Origin: M3007 sp044350425
GTDB taxonomy: Bacteria; Bacteroidota; Bacteroidia; Chitinophagales; Saprospiraceae
Length of the DNA: 64,000 bases
Direction: 5' to 3'
Assembly (NCBI GenBank): GCA_044350425.1
Contig: JBILHS010000007.1
Span: 28,797 to 92,796 of the forward strand
Positions 1 to 6,919 of the stretch are shown here, in pieces. Made by a program: the position numbers and the translations under genes. Below the pieces are notes generated by a model, which was not told where the DNA came from, did no database searches, and was given only the letters and a program-made list of their open reading frames with translations. Numbering within the stretch: position 1 is the first letter of the stretch; each line of letters opens with the position of its first letter.

Positions 1-1
1 A

Positions 2-3000
2 GACCCGGCCTCTGGTCAGCCAGAAGTATCGTCTATTTTTGCAGGTGCCGTATGGCTGGGTGGTATTGACCCGGGCGGCAACCTTAAACTAGCATGCCAG
101 GACTATCGCAGTGATGGTAAAAATGATTTCTGGCCTGGCCCGATCTCTCTGGCAGGTACTACGGAGTCATTCACTTGCGCCAACTGGGACCGTCACTTTC
201 GGGTGACCGGCGACGAAATCCGCAAGCACCTGGCCAATATTGCCAAAGGCAACCTGAATCCAGGTGATATCCCACGTGGAGTAAAGGGCTGGCCAGCTAA
301 GGGCAACGAATATTTCTTGTCTGTTTGGGGTTTTGACCTGCCATTCACAGAGCAGGCTCTAGCCGGCTTTTATGACGTAGGACCGACCTTTGGCACTTAT
401 GAGCCGCTGGAAGGAGACTATCCATCCATTGAGATCCGTGGTTGTGATCTGGATAAGTATCCGGATGAAATGATCTTCTGGATCTACAATGATGATGGTG
501 GTGGCCAGGCGCACGCACGTACCAATGGTAAAAAAATCCAGATGGAAGTGCAGGTACAGGCATTTGGCTACACGACCAATGATGAGTTGAACGACATGAC
601 GTTCCAACGTTATAAGCTGATCAACCGGGCACTGGATCGTATCGACTCTATGTTTTTTGCCATGTGGGTCGATGCTGACCTTGGTTGCTCTGATGACGAT
701 TATATTGGTTGTGATACGGCAAAAAGTCTGATGTACATCTACAATCAGGATCAGGTGGACGGCCAGCCAGGCGCGACTTGTGCAGGTGGGGTGCCTACTT
801 ATGGAAGTAAAGTTCCCTTACTTGGTGTAGACTATTTCCGTGGTCCTAAAGGGGTTCGTATTGTACCAGATACATCAGATCCAAGTGGTTTTAGTGAAGA
901 AGAGTATGAGTTGGGCATGAACTCCTTCATGTACTACAACCGGGGTGGTGGCAACTGGCCAGTAGCAACGGTTGACCCTTCTCAGCCCAACGAGTACTAC
1001 AACTATATCACCGGCTCCTGGAGGGATGGAACAGCGCCTACCTATGGCGCCAGCGGTTACAACCCTGGCAGCACGGCACCACGTGTCCGTTACACTTTCA
1101 CTGAACCACCAAACGATCCGAATGGCTGGAGCATGTGTACCGCCAACCTGGCTTTGGGCGACCGTCGTACCTTGCAGGCATCAGGTCCTTTTACCTTGAA
1201 GCCTGGTGCGGTGAATGAGCTGATCATTGGGGTGCCTTGGGTTCCTGAAATTGATTACCCATGCCCGGATATGGAAGGCCTTTTCCGTGCCGACAAACTG
1301 GCACAAGGTCTGTTTGACAACTGCTTTGAATTGTTGGATGGCCCGGATGCACCTGATGCAGACTGGATCGAGCTGAACAAAGAAGTGGTGGTGGTACTTA
1401 CCAATCAACCTTATCCTGGATCCAACAATTTTAATGCTGAAAACGAAGACTACCAACAAATAGACTTCCTGGCGCCTGACATTTTTACAAAAAGTGGAAA
1501 TCCGGATTCTGTGGATCTGGCCCGCTATAAATTTGAAGGTTACCTGATTTATCAGTTGAAGGATGAGAACGTTTCCGCCAAAGATTACAGCAACCCGGAC
1601 AGAGGTCGTCTGGTGTACCAGGTAGATATCAAAAACGGGGTAAAAAAATTGTATAACTGGGAGGAGACTCGTGACCCAACGACCAATAAAAAGGTGTATT
1701 TCCCTGTACTGCAGGTAGATGCTTCTAACCTGGGTATCAAACATACCTTCAGCATTACAGAGGATAAATTTGCCAGTGGCAACGATAAGCGCCTGATTAA
1801 TCACAAAAAGTATTACTACTCGGTGATTGCTTATGCCTCTAACAATTTTGGTCCACTGGATCCATTTGCACAACCAGTAACAGGGCAGCAACGCCCTTTC
1901 CTGGCTGGCCGTCGCAACATCCAGATCAAAACCGTTATTCCACGCCCGGTAGTGGACCTTTCGCTCAACACATCCTATGGTGAAGGCGTGGTCATTACCC
2001 GTTTGGAAGGTGCTGGTGCAGGAGGGAATTTCCTGGATATGGATGATGCAACCCGCAACAATGTCATTTCAACCGGCTTTGACAGCACCCTGACTTACAA
2101 ACCAGGTCGTGGCCCACTCACGGTTACCATATTCAATCCGTTCGAGATCGAAAACGGTGACTATGAATTGCGGTTTGTGGATGCAAATATGACGGATACA
2201 AAACTGGACGACGATGCCCGTTGGGAACTGCGCAAGCTTCCAAGCGGAACCGTGATCGGATCAGAAAAAACGATTGCTAAATTGAACGAACAGATCATTC
2301 TGGAATATGGCTTCTCTATAACGATAGCTCAAACAGGCGAACCAGGTCAAAAGCTGGACGATCGCAATGGTGGCATCGGCGCAGAGATCGAGTATGCCAA
2401 CCCCAATGATGCCTGGCTCTTTGGTTTCCCGGACGACTTTACGGGCGATCCGTTCTTCAACTTTGTGAAAACAGGCGCCTTGGAGGCGGATGAGTTGTAT
2501 GACCCTAAACAGGGATTGAGTACACTGGGTGATGGTTGGTTTGTACCTTATGTTCTGGCAGACTGGCGCTATGATGCAGCCGGCCTCAACCCGATCACTC
2601 CGGCCTGGACAAATACATTGAACAAGGCAGCGTTGGGTACAGTAGCTGACAAACTGAAAATATTGCCCAATGTTGACATCGTACTCACCAGCGACAAATC
2701 AAAATGGAGTCGTTGTGTGGTCATTGAATCGGCCAATGCAGCGTTTACGGCAGATACAAGCCTCGTTAAAATGCAGAACAACGGGAACAAAGGGCGTAGA
2801 ATGTTCGATACCCGCTATGCACTTTCTGTGGGCAAAAACGATGCTGACAACGATGGTCTGCCTGATCCGGATGGAGAGCTGAACCCAAGTACTGCACCGG
2901 GCAACGTTGGTATTCCAGCAGCGCAACAAGGACAGCCAGTATATGGTATGGGTTGGTTCCCGGGTTATGCGATCGATGTAGAAACAGGTCGTCGACTCAA

Positions 3001-3811
3001 TATTTTCTTTGGTGAGAACTCAGGCTACTCGAAAGCGCTCAATCCGAATTTCACAGGCCGGGACATGCTCTGGAATCCAACGAGCCAATTCAATGATGCT
3101 GACCTGGGCGGTCTCTGGGGTGGAGCGGTCTTAGGTGGACAACACTGGATCTATGTCATGAACACCAACTATGATTCGTGTTTTGCACTGCGCAAGCGTA
3201 TCACGCCAGAATTTGGAGCCGATGCACTTAAGGTGCAGCAGATTGGCCGGATTGCCTGGACTGGTATGCTTCAGTTGGCGCCTACCTATCAGATGAAGTC
3301 GCTCAATGAAGGCCTGATTCCGAACGACACCCGGATCAAACTCCGTGTGGACAATGCGTATCAGACCTGGTACAATGACGCCGATGCGAATAAAAAAACG
3401 GGTCACCCGAAATATCAGTTCAAAATCGAAGGTCGTGAGCCAACAGCATTGACAGATGTTGCGATTGAAAATGCACTGGATTCTGTGAAAATGGTACCTA
3501 ACCCGTATTATGGCTTCTCAGAATATGAGTCATCACAGTTTACCAACACCGTTAAGATCACCAACTTGCCTGGCAAGTGTACGGTAACGATCTATTCTCT
3601 GGACGGTAAGTTCATTCGTCAATACATCCGTGATGAAGAATATATGCCTTACCAGCAGATCTCACCTGCAATCGAGTGGGATTTGAAAAACAGTAAAGGT
3701 ATTCCTGTTGCAAGTGGCGTGTACTTAGTGCATGTCAAAGCCCCGGAAATGGGCGAGAGAACCCTTAAATGGTTTGGTATTGCCAGACAATACGATCCAT
3801 CGGGACTTTGA
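2..3811 (+). CDS. Giant T9SS-exported protein, 3' part (5' end outside window)
   Basis: The reading frame is open from base 2, so the true start lies upstream and the first in-window ATG (203) is internal. About 1270 residues are visible, rich in Asp, Gly, Asn and aromatics, as in large extracellular proteins. The C-terminal 90 residues contain PNPYYG, then VTIYSLDGK and GIPVASGVYLVHV: a type IX secretion sorting domain that directs export and surface attachment. I recognise no catalytic domain. A PorV/PorQ-family gene follows 114 bp downstream, a common arrangement for such giant proteins. An imperfect inverted repeat (3835-3893) lies between them. T9SS export is well supported; the biological role is unknown. 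Confidence 0.85.
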   Translation, partial: DPASGQPEVSSIFAGAVWLGGIDPGGNLKLACQDYRSDGKNDFWPGPISLAGTTESFTCANWDRHFRVTGDEIRKHLANIAKGNLNPGDIPRGVKGWPAKGNEYFLSVWGFDLPFTEQALAGFYDVGPTFGTYEPLEGDYPSIEIRGCDLDKYPDEMIFWIYNDDGGGQAHARTNGKKIQMEVQVQAFGYTTNDELNDMTFQRYKLINRALDRIDSMFFAMWVDADLGCSDDDYIGCDTAKSLMYIYNQDQVDGQPGATCAGGVPTYGSKVPLLGVDYFRGPKGVRIVPDTSDPSGFSEEEYELGMNSFMYYNRGGGNWPVATVDPSQPNEYYNYITGSWRDGTAPTYGASGYNPGSTAPRVRYTFTEPPNDPNGWSMCTANLALGDRRTLQASGPFTLKPGAVNELIIGVPWVPEIDYPCPDMEGLFRADKLAQGLFDNCFELLDGPDAPDADWIELNKEVVVVLTNQPYPGSNNFNAENEDYQQIDFLAPDIFTKSGNPDSVDLARYKFEGYLIYQLKDENVSAKDYSNPDRGRLVYQVDIKNGVKKLYNWEETRDPTTNKKVYFPVLQVDASNLGIKHTFSITEDKFASGNDKRLINHKKYYYSVIAYASNNFGPLDPFAQPVTGQQRPFLAGRRNIQIKTVIPRPVVDLSLNTSYGEGVVITRLEGAGAGGNFLDMDDATRNNVISTGFDSTLTYKPGRGPLTVTIFNPFEIENGDYELRFVDANMTDTKLDDDARWELRKLPSGTVIGSEKTIAKLNEQIILEYGFSITIAQTGEPGQKLDDRNGGIGAEIEYANPNDAWLFGFPDDFTGDPFFNFVKTGALEADELYDPKQGLSTLGDGWFVPYVLADWRYDAAGLNPITPAWTNTLNKAALGTVADKLKILPNVDIVLTSDKSKWSRCVVIESANAAFTADTSLVKMQNNGNKGRRMFDTRYALSVGKNDADNDGLPDPDGELNPSTAPGNVGIPAAQQGQPVYGMGWFPGYAIDVETGRRLNIFFGENSGYSKALNPNFTGRDMLWNPTSQFNDADLGGLWGGAVLGGQHWIYVMNTNYDSCFALRKRITPEFGADALKVQQIGRIAWTGMLQLAPTYQMKSLNEGLIPNDTRIKLRVDNAYQTWYNDADANKKTGHPKYQFKIEGREPTALTDVAIENALDSVKMVPNPYYGFSEYESSQFTNTVKITNLPGKCTVTIYSLDGKFIRQYIRDEEYMPYQQISPAIEWDLKNSKGIPVASGVYLVHVKAPEMGERTLKWFGIARQYDPSGL

Positions 3812-3834
3812 TCTCATTGCTTCACTAGTTGATA

Positions 3835-3893
3835 AGGGTTGATTAGAGTTTATAGCGATTGATAAATTGTTATAAACCCTGATCAATCCTGAT
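3835..3893. repeat. Imperfect inverted repeat of GATTGAT-like units
   Basis: Left units such as GGGTTGATTAGAGTTTATA face right units TATAAACCCTGATCAATCC, with a few mismatches and a short AT-rich loop. It lies between the giant T9SS gene and the PorV/PorQ-family gene. The right arm is followed by CTTTTT, so it could act as a weak terminator, but it also resembles the low-complexity inverted micro-repeats seen elsewhere in the window. Confidence 0.5.
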
Positions 3894-3925
3894 CAACCTT
3901 TTTAACACACACTCATTCATCTGTC

Positions 3926-4966
3926 ATGAATAGAAAATACTCCTTATTACTCGCCGTTGCAGCATTCATCGGCTCTGGTGTTGCTTTTGCAGGCAACCCC
4001 GATCGACAGGGTGAAGCAGGTGCGAATCAGCTTCTGCTCAACCCATGGGCCCGCAGCGCCGGACTCCATACCACCAACAATTCCAGCACATCCGGGGCCG
4101 AAGCTATGTACCTCAATGTGGCCGGACTTGCACGTGCCACCAATACTCAGATTCAACTCGGACACACCCGTTACATTGCAGACATCAATTTGAATGCACT
4201 CAGCTTTGCCCAACCATTTGGCAAAGGGGGTGGCGTTTTTGGTGTTAGTCTGGTGGCAATGGACCTGGGAGAATTTGAAACTACTACCGCAGAGACACCA
4301 GAAGGTTCAGGTGCCACCTTTAGCCCTACCTATTTCAACCTGGGGATTTCTTATGCGCACCTTTTTGAAAACAAGGTATCTGTAGGTATCACTGGTAAAC
4401 TGATCAATGAATCAGTGGCCAATGCCGGCGCCCGTGCTTTTGCATTGGATGCAGGGGTACAATACGTTACAGGAGAAGAGGACAACTTTAAGTTTGGTAT
4501 TTCGCTTCGCAACGTGGGTTCAAAGATGCGTTTTACCGGAGAGGGTCTGTCCAAGCAATTGCCTAATCCTGGTCCGGTTTCGTACAACAACACGTATTAC
4601 GAGCGTTCTACTGCCTATGAGTTGCCGTCGCAGCTGAATATCGGTGCTTCGTATGACTGGGTGTTGGGCAAGCAAAACCGCCTAAGCTTTATGGGTAATT
4701 TTACTTCCAATGCATTCTCCCGGGATCAGTTGGGTGGTGGACTGGAACTTACTGTTGCAAAAAGCTTTGCACTCCGGGTGGGTTATAAGGCAGAATTAGA
4801 TGTACCAGCGGTTGAAGCGACCATTGATAATGGTATCAGCGCAGGTCTGAGCTTCGCCATTCCGTTGCGTAAAGGCTCTGATAGTCGCCTCGGTTTGGAC
4901 TATGCTTATCGGCAAACCAAGATCTTCAACGGCATCCATAATCTGGGTCTTCGATTGGAGTTCTAA
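3926..4966 (+). CDS. PorV/PorQ family outer-membrane protein
   Basis: 346 residues with a Sec signal peptide (about 1-22, ending AFAG). The mature N-terminus contains GEAGANQLLLNPWARSAG and then SGAEAMYLNVAGLA, typical of the PorV/PorQ family. The rest alternates short hydrophobic strands and ends in Phe (LGLRLEF), as expected for an outer-membrane beta-barrel. PorV proteins shuttle T9SS cargo to the attachment complex; PorQ works with the sortase PorU/PorZ. Its place directly after a giant T9SS gene suggests it serves that cargo, which is inference. Length is close to PorQ and slightly short for PorV. It may be a dedicated paralogue, not the core component. Confidence 0.85.
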   Translation: MNRKYSLLLAVAAFIGSGVAFAGNPDRQGEAGANQLLLNPWARSAGLHTTNNSSTSGAEAMYLNVAGLARATNTQIQLGHTRYIADINLNALSFAQPFGKGGGVFGVSLVAMDLGEFETTTAETPEGSGATFSPTYFNLGISYAHLFENKVSVGITGKLINESVANAGARAFALDAGVQYVTGEEDNFKFGISLRNVGSKMRFTGEGLSKQLPNPGPVSYNNTYYERSTAYELPSQLNIGASYDWVLGKQNRLSFMGNFTSNAFSRDQLGGGLELTVAKSFALRVGYKAELDVPAVEATIDNGISAGLSFAIPLRKGSDSRLGLDYAYRQTKIFNGIHNLGLRLEF

Positions 4967-5006
4967 AAATAAAGGCGCAGGTATTTTTCTTTTCCAGAAC
5001 TGCCCC

Positions 5007-5014
5007 TACCTTTG
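5007..5014 (+). promoter_or_regulatory. -7 element TACCTTTG
   Basis: TACCTTTG matches the Bacteroidota -7 consensus TAnnTTTG exactly. No clear TTTG lies about 20 nt upstream, only a T-rich run. A transcript starting near 5020 would run straight into the hairpin at 5031-5060. Confidence 0.4.
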
Positions 5015-5030
5015 CGGTATTATTATGCAG

Positions 5031-5070
5031 AAACGTTCTTGTCACCCGACAAGGACGTTTCTGTTTTTTT
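5031..5070 (+). terminator. Intrinsic terminator between porV-like gene and greA
   Basis: A 13-bp stem (5031-5043 with 5048-5060, one G:U pair) with loop ACCC is followed by CTG and a run of seven T. It is well placed to end porV-family transcription, 65 nt after its stop. It also sits just downstream of a -7 element at 5007. Confidence 0.85.
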
Positions 5071-5152
5071 CTGCCCCTACTTGCCATATTATTCACCCAT
5101 TTATTCGCTAAAGTCCCAATATTTGGGGCAAAGGCGGACATTATTTTTTCAA

Positions 5153-5629
5153 ATGTCAAACTATACATACCTGACGCAGGGAGGCTACGACAAGCTGAAA
5201 GCGGATCTGGAGGACCTAAAATCTAACGGCCGGCAAGAAGCTGCACACGCTATTGCGGAAGCTCGCGCACAAGGTGATCTTTCTGAAAACGCGGAATATG
5301 ATGCTGCGAAAGAGGCCCAGGGCCTTTTGGAGCTCAAGATCAGCGAAATGGAAACAGTGCTTTCCAGCGCGCGAATTATTGATGAAAGTCTTCTGGACGA
5401 CTCCAAGGTGGCGATTCTCTCCAACGTTACCATTCGAAACCTGAAAACAGGCAAAGAAATGACCTATAAACTCGTTTCTGAAACTGAAGCCGATGCAAAA
5501 CAGATGAAAATATCTGTTACTTCCCCTATTGGTCAGGGACTGCTGGGTAAATTGAGAGGAGAGGTTGCCAAGGTGAATACACCGGGTGGATCCATGGAAT
5601 TCGAAGTGGTGGAAATCACCATTGGATAA
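5153..5629 (+). CDS. greA: Transcription elongation factor GreA
   Basis: 158 residues, the usual GreA length. The N-terminal part is a charged antiparallel coiled coil (about 1-75) with the family signature GDLSENAEYDAAKE. The C-terminal FKBP-like domain contains SPIGQGLLGKLRGE and ends EFEVVEITIG. GreA binds the secondary channel of RNA polymerase and stimulates cleavage of backtracked transcripts. I chose ATG 5153 (MSNYTYLT) because an earlier in-frame start would add about 47 non-homologous residues read through the terminator. AATATTTG at 5119-5126, one base off the -7 consensus, may be its promoter. A hairpin terminator follows at once (5655-5693). Confidence 0.97.
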   Translation: MSNYTYLTQGGYDKLKADLEDLKSNGRQEAAHAIAEARAQGDLSENAEYDAAKEAQGLLELKISEMETVLSSARIIDESLLDDSKVAILSNVTIRNLKTGKEMTYKLVSETEADAKQMKISVTSPIGQGLLGKLRGEVAKVNTPGGSMEFEVVEITIG

Positions 5630-5654
5630 ATACTGTGGGAAATTATTTCCTTTG

Positions 5655-5693
5655 ATCGCCGGGACGCAATTTGGGTCCCGGCGATTTACTTTT
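5655..5693 (+). terminator. greA terminator overlapping the paaI-like promoter
   Basis: A perfect 11-bp stem (ATCGCCGGGAC, 5655-5665, with 5675-5685) and 9-nt loop is followed by TTTACTTTT. The T-rich tail includes most of the next gene's -7 box TACTTTTG (5687-5694). Confidence 0.85.
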
Positions 5694-5694
5694 G
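5687..5694 (+). promoter_or_regulatory. -7 element TACTTTTG of the paaI-like gene
   Basis: An exact TAnnTTTG match lies only 5 nt before ATG 5700. In Bacteroidota the start point is a few bases after this box, so the mRNA would begin at or next to the ATG (leaderless). No well-spaced -33 TTTG is visible. Confidence 0.55.
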
Positions 5695-5699
5695 CACGA

Positions 5700-6107
5700 A
5701 TGTCTCCACAAGAAATTTTTCATAAGATGTACGACAACGACCCGTTCAGCAAATGGCTGGGCGCGGAACTTGTGACAGTGGGCGAAGGCACCTGTACCCT
5801 GCGCATGACGGTACGTGCTGAAATGCTCAACGGTTTTGGCGTGGCGCATGGTGGTATCACATTTTCCCTGGCAGATAGCGCTTTTGCATTTGCCTGCAAT
5901 TCAAGAGGGCGTCACACGGTGTCTATTCATTGTACGGTCGAACACATCGCACCGGTTTTTGAAGGGGATGTACTGACTGCCGAAGCCCGCGAGGACAATC
6001 TTGGCAAGTCAATTTCAAATTATGCCATCACGGTTTCCCGTCAGGATGGGACTGCGGTTGCTTTTTTTCGGGGCGTGGCTTATCGGAAGCAGCAGATTTG
6101 GGAGTAG
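5700..6107 (+). CDS. PaaI-family hotdog thioesterase
   Basis: 135 residues, the normal length of a single hotdog domain. The motif NGFGVAHGGITFSLADSA carries the characteristic HGG (residues 50-52) and the acidic residue D59 on the hotdog helix. The start peptide MSPQEIFHKMYDNDPFSKWLG matches the family N-terminus, which fixes ATG 5700. PaaI-type enzymes hydrolyse acyl-CoA thioesters, classically hydroxyphenylacetyl-CoA intermediates of phenylacetate breakdown. No paa genes are nearby, so the substrate is open and I give no symbol. Its stop codon lies inside the first RAYT-flanking palindrome. Confidence 0.9.
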   Translation: MSPQEIFHKMYDNDPFSKWLGAELVTVGEGTCTLRMTVRAEMLNGFGVAHGGITFSLADSAFAFACNSRGRHTVSIHCTVEHIAPVFEGDVLTAEAREDNLGKSISNYAITVSRQDGTAVAFFRGVAYRKQQIWE

Positions 6108-6183
6108 GATTTCGGGTTGGCTTGGAGACCTCCGAGGTCTTCGAAGACCTCGGAGGTCTCCAAGCCAACCCGAAATCTTACTC
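6102..6183. repeat. Long palindrome 1 flanking RAYT
   Basis: A perfect 70-bp palindrome (6108-6177) centred on TTCGAA. It extends to 6102-6183 with a single G/T mismatch. The core is AGACCTCCGAGGTCT, TCGA, AGACCTCGGAGGTCT; each 15-mer is itself a 7+1+7 inverted repeat. The arms (GATTTCGGGTTGGCTTGG and its complement) are unique to this copy. The paaI-like stop codon and the RAYT stop codon lie symmetrically within it. It may serve as a terminator for both genes. Confidence 0.95.
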
Positions 6184-6783
6184 GTCCACAAATCCCACCA
6201 ACCCGGATTCAATAAACCATTCCTCCTGTAAGACTTCATGACAGTGTAAAAAATGATCCTTGTCACCAAACCATTCTAATACGGTTTCTCTGGCCAGGTT
6301 GGTTGGCTTATCAGAAAGCAGGCTGTGATATGAAGTGTGAGGATATGTCCTAAAATCTTTCACATACTTGTGTTTCTGAGGGTTGGCATGTAGGTAATAG
6401 ATCAGACGAGTAAAATTCGCGTCTGACTTCACTTTTACACGTTCAAAGCGGTCTTCAAAGAGACTGCTCACACGACCATAGGCCAGGTTCGTAGCCTTTG
6501 CATACGCATTGAACCAATTCGAAAATGGCTGGTGGATTTTGTTCCGGTGCTCAGTCCAGATTTTTTCTGACAAATGCTCTTCATCATTGATCTTGAGCAA
6601 AAAGTGAAAATGATTTGGGAGCAAAGCGTACGCGTAAGTCTCCGCAATTGGATTTATGTACTTAGCGTACAGGTTTAAAAAGTAGCGGTAATTGTCTGAT
6701 TCAAAAAAAATGTTTTCGCGATTGTTGCCACGATTAAAGATGTGGTAACAGCCACCTGGCTGGAGTATGATTTTCTTTGGCAT
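6178..6783 (-). CDS. REP-associated tyrosine transposase (RAYT, Y1_Tnp/IS200-like)
   Basis: 201 residues. The HUH metal-binding motif is HFH at residues 58-60 (LLPNHFHFLLK). The nucleophile is probably one of the tyrosines 129/130 in the helix YYLHANPQKH, and the family segment SSLFEDRFERV (106-115) lies between. RAYTs are single-domain HUH endonucleases that recognise and cut hairpin REP sequences; they usually stay as single chromosomal copies. The gene has a textbook promoter (6805-6835). Gene plus promoter lies exactly between two long palindromes with a common core, the expected substrate type. The protein looks intact. Confidence 0.92.
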   Translation of the reverse strand: MPKKIILQPGGCYHIFNRGNNRENIFFESDNYRYFLNLYAKYINPIAETYAYALLPNHFHFLLKINDEEHLSEKIWTEHRNKIHQPFSNWFNAYAKATNLAYGRVSSLFEDRFERVKVKSDANFTRLIYYLHANPQKHKYVKDFRTYPHTSYHSLLSDKPTNLARETVLEWFGDKDHFLHCHEVLQEEWFIESGLVGFVDE

Positions 6784-6804
6784 GGGCTAAGTTTTTTGTG
6801 TAAA

Positions 6805-6835
6805 CAAATTTAGCCATTTTTGGGGATATTGCAAA
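6805..6835 (-). promoter_or_regulatory. RAYT promoter, TTTG-N19-TAAATTTG
   Basis: Read on the minus strand: TTTG (6832-6835), 19 nt, then TAAATTTG (6805-6812). This matches the Bacteroidota housekeeping consensus in both boxes and spacing. The -33 box abuts the inner edge of palindrome 2 (6836). Confidence 0.75.
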
Positions 6836-6919
6836 ATTTTATTGGATTGAAGTGTTTTGTAGACCTCGGAGGTCTTCGAAGACCTCCGAGGTCTACAAAA
6901 CACTTCAATCCAATAAAAT
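6836..6919. repeat. Long palindrome 2 flanking RAYT
   Basis: A perfect 84-bp palindrome centred on TTCGAA (6875-6880). Its core is the same 34 bp as palindrome 1, but the arms differ (ATTTTATTGGATTGAAGTG and complement). The right arm contains the last codons and stop of the CotH/lamin-tail gene (Ile-Leu-Leu-Asp-stop). That arm is therefore the original sequence, and the left arm next to the RAYT promoter is an inverted copy of it. Confidence 0.95.

Noticed and set aside
1181..1891. 236-codon open frame on the minus strand inside the giant T9SS gene
   Set aside because: It is antisense to a continuous, domain-consistent protein; its translation has no family features and odd Ile/Arg/His composition.
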